48,847 nucleotides of DNA from Oscillospiraceae bacterium. Lineage in GTDB: Bacteria; Bacillota; Clostridia; Oscillospirales; Ruminococcaceae. Position 1 is the first letter of the stretch. Every line of letters begins with the position of its first letter. The stretch lies in NCBI GenBank assembly GCA_900768995.1, contig CAAGEZ010000018.1:1-48847 (forward strand), in the 5' to 3' direction. The position numbers and the translations under genes were made by a program. Under the pieces are notes generated by a model. It was given only the letters and a program-made list of their open reading frames with translations. It ran no database searches and was not told the origin of the DNA. Positions 8,252 to 16,546 of the stretch are shown here, piece after piece.

Positions 8252-8571
8252 TTTACATTAGCAATATTTTTCTCTCTGTAATCGAGGATATATTTGCAGC
8301 CTGCAAAGACAGCACCGAAGAATATCACAGGCTTCCAGTCCACTTTTGAGCGGCGGGCGCTTACATATACCGCAGAAGGCTTGTCACCCGAGCCAATAGT
8401 GTAAAGTGCCGCAGGTATGCCGTTTTCAACAACTATTTTTGTTGGGCGGGCATTGACCACAGCCTTCAGCACAACTTCGCTCAGAAACGAGGAGATGCAG
8501 GCAGCTGCGGCAGTTTTGCCCACAAGCTCAATAACCTCTCTGAGAGTCTGTTCATCAACATAATAGCTCAT
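8248..8571 (-). CDS. Hypothetical protein, 107 residues
   Basis: I do not recognise this protein. A short N-terminal region (VDEQTLREVIELVGKTAAAA) looks helical. The middle (TKIVVENGIPAALYTIG) is beta-rich. A weakly hydrophobic stretch (WKPVIFFGAVFAGCKYIL) lies close to the C-terminus and could be membrane-associated. It is packed between the TadA-GNAT gene (TAATG stop-start junction) and the ProX gene (ATGA overlap), so it is almost certainly translated as part of that operon. Confidence 0.65.
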   Translation of the reverse strand: MSYYVDEQTLREVIELVGKTAAAACISSFLSEVVLKAVVNARPTKIVVENGIPAALYTIGSGDKPSAVYVSARRSKVDWKPVIFFGAVFAGCKYILDYREKNIANVK

Positions 8572-9542
8572 TACTTTTCCTCCCTCAAATCAAGCTCCAT
8601 AAAATAATCGTCCATAACGAAGCCGTTTCCGATGTCCGTGACCCCGTCGCCTGTTGTCACAAAGCCCATAGCCTTGTAAGCGGCAATGGTGGTGTCATTG
8701 TACTTGTTCACCGTGAGCCATATCGCTCTGAGACTGCGCTCACGGGCGATATCAATAAGCTGCTCCAGAGCCTTTCGGGCATATTTCTTTCCACGCTCTT
8801 CCTTTTTCAGATAGAGCTTTGAGAGAAAAAGCCTGTCGCCGTCGGGCTTAATGGCGGTGTAGCCAACGTCATTCCCGCCCTTTTTGATGAAATAGTATTC
8901 ATATCCCTCTTTAAGGTTTTCCTTTTCAGCCTCAAAGGAGCAGAATTTTTCCACCATAAAATCTATCTGTTCGGGAGAGAGTATTTTCGGGAAATACTCG
9001 TGCCATATGCTGTCCGCAATGTCCGCAGCTCTTTTCAGCTGATCGTCTGTTTCTGCCTTAACAAGCTTTATTCCTTCCATTCTATCACTCCTCATTCTCT
9101 TAAAAAATATTTTCAGCACCTGTGCGCATTCGTTTTCCATATATCCGCCCGTTATTTCGGGGCGGTGATTGTAGGGCAGAGCCGAAAGGTCTGTTACAGA
9201 GCCTAAAGAGCCAGCCTTTTTGTCATATGCGCCGTATATCACCCTGTCGATGCGGGAGTTTATTATCCCCCCCGTGCACATAGGACAGGGTTCAAGGGTA
9301 ACGTACATATTGCAGCCCGAAAGCCGCCAGCCGCCGAGATACAAAGCGGCGTTCTGTATGGCTTCAAGCTCTGCGTGAGCCAGAGGACTGCGGCTTTTTT
9401 CACGTCTGTTCCGTCCCTCGCCAACGATCAATCCGTCACTTTTTCGGACTATCACAGCGCCAACGGGGACTTCTCCCTCAGCCGCCGCCATATCCGCAAG
9501 CTCCAAGGCTCTTTTCATATAAATATCGTCCGTCACAGCCAT
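8571..9542 (-). CDS. tRNA adenosine deaminase TadA fused to a GNAT acetyltransferase
   Basis: 323 residues from the ATG at 9542, which has GGAG 5-8 bases upstream. Earlier in-frame codons lie inside the preceding gene and are less likely starts. Residues 1-154 are TadA: EVPVGAV, zinc and catalytic HAE (56-58) and PCPMC (85-89). TadA converts A34 to inosine in tRNA(Arg). Residues 155-323 are a GNAT acyltransferase: YYFIKKGGNDVGY, the acetyl-CoA region KKEERGKKYARKAL, and IWLTVNKYNDTTIAAYKAMGF split across the last strands. The frame is open through the junction, yet an excellent internal ribosome site precedes Met155, so GNAT may also be made alone. The two functions have no obvious link. Confidence 0.88.
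   Translation of the reverse strand: MAVTDDIYMKRALELADMAAAEGEVPVGAVIVRKSDGLIVGEGRNRREKSRSPLAHAELEAIQNAALYLGGWRLSGCNMYVTLEPCPMCTGGIINSRIDRVIYGAYDKKAGSLGSVTDLSALPYNHRPEITGGYMENECAQVLKIFFKRMRSDRMEGIKLVKAETDDQLKRAADIADSIWHEYFPKILSPEQIDFMVEKFCSFEAEKENLKEGYEYYFIKKGGNDVGYTAIKPDGDRLFLSKLYLKKEERGKKYARKALEQLIDIARERSLRAIWLTVNKYNDTTIAAYKAMGFVTTGDGVTDIGNGFVMDDYFMELDLREEK
9078..9093 (-). promoter_or_regulatory. Internal ribosome binding site for the GNAT half of the TadA fusion
   Basis: On the minus strand GAGGAG (9088-9093) lies seven bases before an in-frame ATG (9080-9078). This is ideal Shine-Dalgarno spacing inside a coding region, exactly at the TadA-GNAT boundary. It suggests either a second, shorter product or a remnant of two formerly separate genes. 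Confidence 0.6.
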
Positions 9543-10681
9543 TTTGTCTCCAGTATCATCAGAGTAAGTGTAAGGCTTATCCACATAAGCACCGAAGCGT
9601 TTGTGAGACAGCACATAATGCGCTCGTGGGTGTCAAGATACATCTTGTAAAGTGGCAGGCTGATCTTGTTGCTGTGCTTTTTGATGAATGCCGCAACGGC
9701 GATGAAGCCCACGGTAGTGTAAATCAGCATAAGCATCACGGTTATAGTCATATACATTCCCTCAGGGGGCTGTGAGCAGCGTATCACAGTGAGAAAATAT
9801 ACCGTGGAGCTTATGAGGATACGCATAATAAATCCGGTCGCCAGTGAGCCTGTTCTGACCACAAAGAAGCCTATTATGAGCATTGTTGTGAATATAAACA
9901 GGAACGAGTGATAATTTCCCGAGGTCGCAGCGGCGATGATGCTTGTGAGCACAAGGGCGTAGCCGTCACCGAATTGTTTGAGTATCTGTAAAACGATACC
10001 GTGGTGGATTATCTCGCTGATAATTGGTATTATGACTGCCGAGAGCAGTGCGGAGAGCACAAAGCACAGCTTGCTCTGAGGTATCCACACGCTGTAATTG
10101 GGGTCGATGCCGATAATTGACACAAAGGTGTGCTGGATATTTGAGAGAATGGTGGCTATGCCGAAGGTAAGCATCGCCATAGGCACAGCGATGCCGAAAA
10201 GGGGCTTGTTGTAAATCTTCATCGGCATAAGCAGCTTTCGGGGCATTTTGATTTTTTTGAGAAGATAGAACACAGGCAGTATCCGTGCCAATATCTTCAC
10301 AAGATAGTCCGAAAGCACAGCCGTGTATTCATTTGCGGAAATCAGCCGCATAATATGGTAGAAAAACGGGATCTCACCGAGAGGAGCAACGGTTTTTATC
10401 ACCCATATGAGGAGATTCAGGACCGTGTATATGCATAAAAATTTTGCCAGCAGGGAATGTATCTCAACGATAACGGAGCGTTCCGCCGCCTGAGGGGATT
10501 CTGTGATAAAGCCCTCGCCGTCACGGTAGGTAAGCTCATCGGAGTTGTCAAGGAAGTAGAAGCCGTAGTCCTTTTTGTGTTCAATACGCCATTTGCGGTA
10601 TATTTCATTGTATTCCTTATCCTGAAGCTTCAGTGAAGCGATGCGGCTGTCGCTGTTGTCCCTTTTTTTCGTAATAGCCAT
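9533..10681 (-). CDS. Polytopic membrane protein, degenerate CPBP (CAAX protease-like)
   Basis: 382 residues from the ATG at 10681, which has AAAGGAG upstream (10690-10700). After about 80 soluble residues come about eight membrane helices. The segment SEIIHHGIVLQIL sits where CPBP intramembrane proteases have the EExxxR motif, and GNYHSFLFIFTTMLIIGFF resembles motif 2. The EE pair and the Arg are not both preserved, so protease activity is doubtful. CPBP proteins act in bacteriocin immunity or membrane protein processing. The 3' end overlaps the tadA start by ten bases. Confidence 0.65.
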   Translation of the reverse strand: MAITKKRDNSDSRIASLKLQDKEYNEIYRKWRIEHKKDYGFYFLDNSDELTYRDGEGFITESPQAAERSVIVEIHSLLAKFLCIYTVLNLLIWVIKTVAPLGEIPFFYHIMRLISANEYTAVLSDYLVKILARILPVFYLLKKIKMPRKLLMPMKIYNKPLFGIAVPMAMLTFGIATILSNIQHTFVSIIGIDPNYSVWIPQSKLCFVLSALLSAVIIPIISEIIHHGIVLQILKQFGDGYALVLTSIIAAATSGNYHSFLFIFTTMLIIGFFVVRTGSLATGFIMRILISSTVYFLTVIRCSQPPEGMYMTITVMLMLIYTTVGFIAVAAFIKKHSNKISLPLYKMYLDTHERIMCCLTNASVLMWISLTLTLMILETKWL

Positions 10682-10723
10682 AAGACAGACTCCTTTCCCC
10701 TTGTTTTGCGTATGATTAAAAAT

Positions 10724-10732
10724 ATTATACCA
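10724..10732 (-). promoter_or_regulatory. Extended -10 promoter of the CPBP-like gene
   Basis: On the minus strand the sequence TGGTATAAT (10724-10732) is an extended -10 element with a perfect TATAAT. No good -35 hexamer lies 16-18 bases upstream, as allowed for extended -10 promoters. It is about 43 bases before the start codon. Confidence 0.5.
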
Positions 10733-10853
10733 CATATTTTATTTGCTTTTGTGAATTTTTTGTGTACATATCCCGTGATATTTTGTTGATGAACAAGCAT
10801 CCGGGGGCTTTGTATATTTCGTATCAAATCGGCGTAATAATACATAAATTCTC

Positions 10854-10882
10854 TTGCATTTTTACGGCATTTCTGCTATACT
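10854..10882 (+). promoter_or_regulatory. SigA-type promoter of the dCMP deaminase gene
   Basis: TTGCAT (10854-10859), a 17-base spacer and TATACT (10877-10882) lie 37 bases before the start codon. AAAGGGG (10901-10907) serves as ribosome site. Confidence 0.65.
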
Positions 10883-10918
10883 TATTATATTATAATTCAG
10901 AAAGGGGCATATAGCCAG

Positions 10919-11416
10919 ATGAGCACAGTTCAGAGACGGGACAAAATAAATTATTACCTTGACATCGCCGAGACCGTTCTTGAGCGTGGGACCTGCCTGC
11001 GCAGAAATTTCGGAGCGATAATCGTTAAAAATGATGAAATAGTTTCCACGGGATATGTGGGCGCACCCAGAGGCAGAATGAACTGCTGCGACCTTGGCTA
11101 CTGCACAAGAGAAAAGCTTGGTATCCCAAAGGGTCAGAGATACGAGCTCTGCCGCAGCGTCCACGCCGAGGCGAATGCCATTATCTCCGCCGAAAGAAGC
11201 GACACTATCGGTGCCACCATTTACCTTGCCTGTCACGACGCAAAAACAGGGGAGCTGTACGGCGATGTTGAGCCTTGCTCAATGTGCAAGCGGCTTATCA
11301 TAAATGCAGGCATTGCCACCGTCATTATCCGCAACACCCACGACAAATACACCACCATAAACGTTCAGAGCTGGGTGGAGAATGACGAGTCAATTGAGGG
11401 TACTGACGGGTATTAA
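10919..11416 (+). CDS. Deoxycytidylate (dCMP) deaminase
   Basis: 165 residues. The zinc site is formed by VHAEANAI (His and catalytic Glu) and EPCSMCK (two Cys). Additional cysteines in MNCCDLGYCTREKLG match the extended zinc-binding insert of the dCMP deaminase/ComEB family. It deaminates dCMP to dUMP, feeding thymidylate synthesis in the cytoplasm. It is transcribed alone from its own promoter and ends at a strong bidirectional terminator. The related clostridial gene is sometimes called comEB, but I see no competence genes beside it. Confidence 0.92.
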   Translation: MSTVQRRDKINYYLDIAETVLERGTCLRRNFGAIIVKNDEIVSTGYVGAPRGRMNCCDLGYCTREKLGIPKGQRYELCRSVHAEANAIISAERSDTIGATIYLACHDAKTGELYGDVEPCSMCKRLIINAGIATVIIRNTHDKYTTINVQSWVENDESIEGTDGY

Positions 11417-11431
11417 TATTTTACAAATATA

Positions 11432-11464
11432 AAAACCGCCTGCGGAAAGCTCCGAGGCGGTTTT
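11432..11464. terminator. Bidirectional terminator between the dCMP deaminase and AIM24 genes
   Basis: AAAACCGCCT (11432-11441) pairs with AGGCGGTTTT (11455-11464) around a 13-base loop. A and T runs on both sides let it work for both convergent genes. Confidence 0.9.
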
Positions 11465-11482
11465 GTAAAGCATATTCGGTTA

Positions 11483-12184
11483 TCAGTTGCCTGTAGCGAT
11501 ATATGGCTGGATAGCACCTGCAAGAATGTTTGCAGGCATTGTCTGGAGCCATATCTTGCCGGGACCTGTTACCTTTGTGTTGAAGAGACCCTCGCCGCCG
11601 AGAAGAACGTTTCCGACGCCCTTAACGGTCTCGATGTCCATAGAGCAGGTAGCTTCCATAGCTGCAAGATAGCCTGTGTCGATGAGCATAGACTGACCTG
11701 CCGCAAGCTCGTATTCAACGATGCCGCCGTTTATTTCAAGGAATACCATACCCTTGCCGGTAAATCTCTGCATAATGAAGCCCTCGCCGCCGAAAAGACC
11801 TGCACCGATCTTCTTCTGGAAGAAAATTTCCATATTAACGCCGATGGTGTTTGCAAGGTATGCGGACTTCTGAGCAACGATGTCACGGGAAGTTGTGTCG
11901 AAGCAGATGATGTCGCCGGGGAATGTGGAAGCGAAAGCGATCTCACCGGGGCCGCCCGCTGCGGAATATTTATTGCGGAAAACAGATTCGCCTGTTACAG
12001 CGCTCTTAGCCATTTTTCCGAGAGCACCGAGGAGACCTGCGCCGCCGCCTGAACCGAGACCTGTCTGCATCTGTATTGTGGGGGTCATCCAGGACATTGC
12101 GCCCTTCTGGCACTCAACAGACTCGCCTGCCTGAAGCTTACAGATAAGCACGGGAAGAGGAGCATTTTTTACTTCATACTGCAT
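11483..12184 (-). CDS. AIM24 family protein (TIGR00266-like)
   Basis: 233 residues from the ATG at 12184, with GGAGG seven bases upstream. The protein is glycine-rich and beta-rich with the family features QAGESVECQKGAMSWM near the start, a GSGGGAGLLGALGKM loop and repeated GGEG turns (LFGGEGFIM; LLGGEGLFN). AIM24-like proteins form a TRAP-like beta-sandwich. The mitochondrial member affects inner membrane organisation, but the bacterial function is unknown. It stands alone between a terminator and the divergent WYL gene. Confidence 0.88.
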   Translation of the reverse strand: MQYEVKNAPLPVLICKLQAGESVECQKGAMSWMTPTIQMQTGLGSGGGAGLLGALGKMAKSAVTGESVFRNKYSAAGGPGEIAFASTFPGDIICFDTTSRDIVAQKSAYLANTIGVNMEIFFQKKIGAGLFGGEGFIMQRFTGKGMVFLEINGGIVEYELAAGQSMLIDTGYLAAMEATCSMDIETVKGVGNVLLGGEGLFNTKVTGPGKIWLQTMPANILAGAIQPYIATGN

Positions 12185-12328
12185 AATAATACCTCCATAA
12201 ATCGATAATATCATAATCGGATTTTTGTAAATCAATCATAACATAAAAAGCCAAATATGTCAATAGTATATTTCAAATTCTAATCAAATTTTAAACAAAC
12301 TTTATATTGGGCAGAAAGAAGTGGTCAT

Positions 12329-13321
12329 ATGGCAAAGGAAGCGGGAATAAATCAGAAGCTGAAATTTTTATATCTTGCGGATATTTTTGAACGTGAGACC
12401 GACGAGGAGCACCCGCTCACCGTTTATGACCTGTCGGAAAAGCTTGAAGCTCTCGGGATAAAAGCGGCGAGAAAGACTCTCCTTGAAGATATCAAGCTCC
12501 TTGAGGACTACGGAATGGACATCATCAACGTTCCCGTGGGAAAAATGCTTGGATATTATCTTGGCAGCCGCAGCTTTGAACTTCCCGAAATAAAGCTCCT
12601 TGCGGACGCAGTAAGCTCCTCACGGTTCATCACTGAGAAAAAGTCCCGTGTACTTCTGAAAAAGCTGGAGGGGCTTACGGACAAGTATCACGGTCAGGAG
12701 ATAAACCGCCGTGTCTACGTTTCAAACAGGATAAAGTCGGAGAACGAGTCCATTTACATCAGCATCGACGTTATCAGGCAGGCGATCGACAGTGGCAGAA
12801 AGATATCATTCAGATATTTCGACCGCACCCTTGATATGAAGAAAAAATACCGTCAGGGCGGGCGCACCTGCTCTCCCTATGCCCTTGCGTGGAATGACGG
12901 CAGCTATTATCTTGTGGGCAAGCAGGAGAAATACCCCACCCTCTCAAATTTCCGCATTGACCGAATGGAGAGCGTCACCGTTCTTGATGAAAAGTCCGAG
13001 CCTGTTTCGGAGGGCTTTGACCCCGCAAAATACACCTCCACCACCTTTTCGATGTTCAGCGGCGAGGAATGCACCGTCACCCTCCGCTTTGACAACAGCC
13101 TTGTGAATGTGGCGGCGGACAAATTCGGCACCGACCTTATCCTTATCCCCGACGGCGATGACAAATTCACTGTAAGTGTGCGGCTTGTGGCAGGGGCGGC
13201 GTTTTATGGCTGGCTGTTCCAGTTCGGCGAAAAGGCGGAGGTAATGTCTCCCGAAAACATTCGCAGGGAATATGCCCAGATGATCGAGAACGTTCGGAAA
13301 AAATACATCACGGAGGAATGA
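12329..13321 (+). CDS. WYL-domain transcriptional regulator
   Basis: 330 residues. An N-terminal winged helix covers about 1-75 (HPLTVYDLSEKLEALGIKAARKT; LLEDYGMDI). A WYL ligand-binding domain starts at about 145 (IRQAIDSGRKISFRYFD; CSPYALAWNDGSYYLVG; FRIDRMESV) and a WCX-type C-terminal domain follows. The last usually forms the oligomer interface. WYL regulators respond to nucleotides or nucleic acids and often control DNA damage or phage defence genes. No defence gene is adjacent. The likely neighbours are ymdB downstream (8-base gap) and divergent AIM24. Its target is unknown. Confidence 0.9.
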   Translation: MAKEAGINQKLKFLYLADIFERETDEEHPLTVYDLSEKLEALGIKAARKTLLEDIKLLEDYGMDIINVPVGKMLGYYLGSRSFELPEIKLLADAVSSSRFITEKKSRVLLKKLEGLTDKYHGQEINRRVYVSNRIKSENESIYISIDVIRQAIDSGRKISFRYFDRTLDMKKKYRQGGRTCSPYALAWNDGSYYLVGKQEKYPTLSNFRIDRMESVTVLDEKSEPVSEGFDPAKYTSTTFSMFSGEECTVTLRFDNSLVNVAADKFGTDLILIPDGDDKFTVSVRLVAGAAFYGWLFQFGEKAEVMSPENIRREYAQMIENVRKKYITEE

Positions 13322-13329
13322 CTTAAATT

Positions 13330-14097
13330 ATGATAAATGTACTGTTCATCGGCGATATTGTTGGCAGCAATGGCTGTGATTTTGCCGAAAAGACTGTCGG
13401 AAGGCTGAGAGCGCAGAAAAAGCTTGACCTTGTTATTGCAAACGGCGAAAATTCCGCCGACGGCAACGGCATAACCAAGGCGTCAATGGAGCATATTTTC
13501 CGCTTTGCCGACGTTATCACCACAGGAAACCACTGCTTCCGCCGAAAGGAATTTACGGAATATTATGACATCAGGGAAAACCTTCTCCGCCCCGCAAACT
13601 ACCCCGATGGGGTCGTTGGAAAGGGTGTTGTTACGGTGGATATGGGCAGATACAGCTTTGCCGTAATAAACCTTATGGGCACGGCGTTTATGGAGGCTCT
13701 CAATAATCCGTATGAATGCATTGACAGGCTCCTGGGGGATATCGACACTAAAAATATTCTTGTGGATTTCCACGCCGAAGCCACCTCCGAAAAAAAGGCA
13801 ATGGGCTTTTATCTTTCGGGCAAGGTGTCTGCCGTTATGGGCACTCACACCCACGTTCAGACCGCCGATGAAGCTATCCTCGACGGTCACACAGCATACA
13901 TCACCGATGCGGGAATGTGCGGAGCGGAGCTTTCGGTGTTGGGCGTAAAAAAGGAGCTTGCCATTGAAAAGCAGCGGACAAAATGTCCCGTTCGGTTCAC
14001 TGAATCCGAGGAAGCCCCCTTTTTCAACGGCGTTTTGATGCAAATTGATGAAAAATGCGGCAAAGCCTGCGGCATTGAGCGGCTTATTATTAGATAA
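13330..14097 (+). CDS. YmdB-type metallophosphoesterase (TIGR00282 family)
   Basis: 255 residues, the normal family length. Metal-binding motifs are in order: GDIVGSNG near the start, NGENSADG, TTGNHCFR, DFHAEATSEK and GTHTHVQTAD. Bacillus YmdB hydrolyses 2',3'-cyclic nucleotides and influences RNA decay, biofilm and sporulation decisions. The same activity is inferred here. The ribosome site GGAGG lies inside the end of the WYL gene. spoVS follows from its own promoter, as ymdB and spoVS are neighbours in many Firmicutes. Confidence 0.93.
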   Translation: MINVLFIGDIVGSNGCDFAEKTVGRLRAQKKLDLVIANGENSADGNGITKASMEHIFRFADVITTGNHCFRRKEFTEYYDIRENLLRPANYPDGVVGKGVVTVDMGRYSFAVINLMGTAFMEALNNPYECIDRLLGDIDTKNILVDFHAEATSEKKAMGFYLSGKVSAVMGTHTHVQTADEAILDGHTAYITDAGMCGAELSVLGVKKELAIEKQRTKCPVRFTESEEAPFFNGVLMQIDEKCGKACGIERLIIR

Positions 14098-14120
14098 ATC
14101 GCTAAAAATTCACCAAATCC

Positions 14121-14149
14121 TTGCATATGGCTGACTTTTCGTATATAAT
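14121..14149 (+). promoter_or_regulatory. SigA-type promoter of spoVS
   Basis: TTGCAT (14121-14126), a 17-base spacer and a perfect TATAAT (14144-14149) lie 61 bases before the spoVS ATG. Confidence 0.75.
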
Positions 14150-14210
14150 AGCAGTAAGACAGTGGCAACACTGAAAAAATAGCTATTACATATGAAAGGG
14201 CGGTCACGAA

Positions 14211-14480
14211 ATGGATATTCTGAGGGTGTCGGCAAATTCTTCTCCCAATTCGGTTGCGGGTGCTATTGCAAGCGTTGTCCGAAGTAATGGTCAGGCGGAG
14301 ATTCAGTCTGTTGGAGCGGGTGCTGTCAATCAGGCAGTGAAATCCATTGCGGTGGCAAGGGGCTATCTTGCGGCTGTGGGACTTGACCTTGTGTGCTTCC
14401 CCGAGTTTTCCTCGGTGGATATAAACGGCGAGATGCGGACGGCTATGAAATTTGTCTGCTTTGCGCTGAGTGAAGAATGA
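14211..14480 (+). CDS. spoVS: Stage V sporulation protein S
   Basis: 89 residues matching the highly conserved SpoVS family along its length: ILRVSANSSPNSVAGAIA near the start, GAGAVNQAVKSIAVARG in the middle, and a compact Alba-like fold expected. SpoVS affects septum and coat assembly in Bacillus and probably binds nucleic acid. It is a mark of sporulating or formerly sporulating Firmicutes. The gene has its own promoter, an AAAGGGCGG ribosome site and a terminator five bases after the stop. Confidence 0.95.
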   Translation: MDILRVSANSSPNSVAGAIASVVRSNGQAEIQSVGAGAVNQAVKSIAVARGYLAAVGLDLVCFPEFSSVDINGEMRTAMKFVCFALSEE

Positions 14481-14484
14481 TAAA

Positions 14485-14510
14485 AAAAGGACTGCTGAAG
14501 CAGTCCTTTT
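14485..14510. terminator. Bidirectional terminator after spoVS
   Basis: AAAAGGACTGCT (14485-14496) pairs with AGCAGTCCTTTT (14499-14510). It is a 12-bp perfect stem with a two-base centre and flanking A/T runs, between the convergent spoVS and GT39 genes. Confidence 0.9.
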
Positions 14511-14546
14511 AGTTTTACTTGTTTTTAGTTCATTTTCTAGTGCATT

Positions 14547-16451
14547 TTATGACGCTTGTTTTTCCTCATATTCAATCAATACGTCGATTATTGGAACCTC
14601 TGTGTATTGTTCTTCGGGAACAATACGAAATACATGGTCTATTCTGCCGTAGGTTCTTTCTGAACAAACAAATTGCAGTTTATAGCCTGGGAATATTTCG
14701 TTTTCGAATTTGCTGATGACTTTTTCCTCGGTTATATCAGTACCTTTAATGTCATCTCCCAAATAATCCAATTTAATGTTTGAATTTTGACTGTTGTTCT
14801 TATTTTCTGTAAAAATTTTTGAATGTGAATTAAGAACTTCTGTGCTAAGGATAAGGTAAGTATCCTCATCGGGAGTAATACTGCCAATCTCGTCAACGTA
14901 ATTATGGTAGTCAGCGACAATAACGGGAAAAAACGAATTACAGTTCATAAGTTTGTAGGGATAGACTGTTAATAGCCAGCTATCCTCAAGCAGCATAATA
15001 TATCTGCTGTTTTCGTTAACAGTTGATGCAATTCCACCTGCGCCTCTGATATCATTTAGAAAAAAATATTTTAGTGTGCAGTTCATATTGCTTGATATAA
15101 GTGCTGCACAGCAAAGGACAGATAAAGCGTAATTATAATATTTAAAAATAGGTGTTATTATGCTGAAAATATATTTGCCGATAAGAACGAAGGCAATAGC
15201 TGCCCAAGGCATAACATAAAAAACATATCTGTCAGTATAAAATGTCATAACGTTCATATTAACGCTAACGGCAATTATACTCAAAACAAAGAATATGGTA
15301 ATACAAATGAAAAGAAGCATAAAGTCAAAGCTTTTTTCAAATTTTTTCAAATTAGCAATTGCCTTTGCAGAAATTTTTTTAAACCACTCCTCGTTTCTGA
15401 AGAGAAAGCAAAGTGGGGCTAAAACAGCTATGATAATTACTAAAGCAGCAACGATGTATGAATACCAGCTTGTGGCATAGGCTGAGCTTTGATATCCGAA
15501 AAAAGCCTCTTGAATAAATGAAAAGGCGTATCTGAGCCCGTGGATATAAGGCATAGAATTTGTCATTCTGGAATCAGTGGTACCTCTTGTAAGAAGGTGA
15601 TCTATGGTTGACGGGAATGCTGCGATAGACAGCAGAACAGAACCTGCCATTGAAGCAGCATAAATAAACATATTTTTCCACTGGCGCTTGAAAAGATAAT
15701 AAAAGCAGAAGCAGGCAACTATGGCAAATGACAGCACAAGAAAATAATGATGACACAGTGCACCGATAAAAATTATGATGCCAAGCTTTATGACATTGCT
15801 TTTAAAGCTTCCTTCAGATAAATAAAGCCGTGTGTGGTAAAACAGGAGCATTATAGAGAGGGCGGTTATAAGTGAATACGCTCTGAGAAAAACGCCCATA
15901 TTAATAAATCCTACGCTGAATCCCCACAAAATGCAGATCAGAACAGCAAGAAAGTCCGACTTGCATAAACGTGATGCTGTCCTGAAAAGATATATCTGTC
16001 CCAGCACCATAGCAACAACATTTATAAGATAAGCAAAATATTTTGAGAAAGTGTTCGGGAAGAATGAGCAGATGATATGAAGTATGGCAGGATAAAGCGG
16101 TGGGTGCATATCTATTTTTTCATTATACCAGGCTGAATCGGGTCTGAACTGTTCGCCCTTTTGAACTGTTATGTAGTCACCGAAGTCAGACCCGTCACGC
16201 CAGACTCCCATAGCGGGGGAGCCGTCATCATTTTCATATATTAATGGTTCATAAAATGAATTTGCAAATCCGTAGCTCCACATTTCATCTGAATGAAATC
16301 CCTCTTTCATCAGTTCAAAGCTTATTGTAACATTTAATATCTGAAGCATTATTATTATTACAAGCAGAATATAAACCTGTTTTTTTGTCAGTGTTTGCAT
16401 CAATAGTTTGGTATTGTTTTTGTATTCGAATTTTTCCATAAAATAAAACAC
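14547..16451 (-). CDS. GT39-like polytopic membrane glycosyltransferase
   Basis: 634 residues with about a dozen membrane helices. The first periplasm-side loop holds HSDEMWSYGFANS, with the acidic pair typical of GT-C enzymes, and DMHPPLYPAIL further on is the classic HPPLY motif of GT39/ArnT-like enzymes. These transfer sugar from a lipid-phosphate donor to proteins or lipids at the outer face of the membrane. The gene is clearly more AT-rich than its neighbours. It follows the two pilin genes after a terminator, so a role in pilin glycosylation is plausible but unproven. A wall polymer role is equally possible. AAGGA lies upstream of the chosen ATG, and Met5 is an alternative start. Confidence 0.8.
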   Translation of the reverse strand: MFYFMEKFEYKNNTKLLMQTLTKKQVYILLVIIIMLQILNVTISFELMKEGFHSDEMWSYGFANSFYEPLIYENDDGSPAMGVWRDGSDFGDYITVQKGEQFRPDSAWYNEKIDMHPPLYPAILHIICSFFPNTFSKYFAYLINVVAMVLGQIYLFRTASRLCKSDFLAVLICILWGFSVGFINMGVFLRAYSLITALSIMLLFYHTRLYLSEGSFKSNVIKLGIIIFIGALCHHYFLVLSFAIVACFCFYYLFKRQWKNMFIYAASMAGSVLLSIAAFPSTIDHLLTRGTTDSRMTNSMPYIHGLRYAFSFIQEAFFGYQSSAYATSWYSYIVAALVIIIAVLAPLCFLFRNEEWFKKISAKAIANLKKFEKSFDFMLLFICITIFFVLSIIAVSVNMNVMTFYTDRYVFYVMPWAAIAFVLIGKYIFSIITPIFKYYNYALSVLCCAALISSNMNCTLKYFFLNDIRGAGGIASTVNENSRYIMLLEDSWLLTVYPYKLMNCNSFFPVIVADYHNYVDEIGSITPDEDTYLILSTEVLNSHSKIFTENKNNSQNSNIKLDYLGDDIKGTDITEEKVISKFENEIFPGYKLQFVCSERTYGRIDHVFRIVPEEQYTEVPIIDVLIEYEEKQAS

Positions 16452-16470
16452 TTTTCCTTAAAAAATCCTT

Positions 16471-16507
16471 AAAAAAGCCTCGGCAGCATAACCGCCGAGG
16501 CTTTTTT
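16471..16507. terminator. Terminator of the pilin operon
   Basis: AAAAAAGCCTCGGC (16471-16484) pairs with GCCGAGGCTTTTTT (16494-16507), a 14-bp stem with a nine-base loop. It lies 40 bases after the last pilin stop and separates the pilins from the GT39 gene. Confidence 0.92.
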
Positions 16508-16546
16508 GTTGGTTTGATTCGAAAAAAGATTCAAACGTGAACCTGA

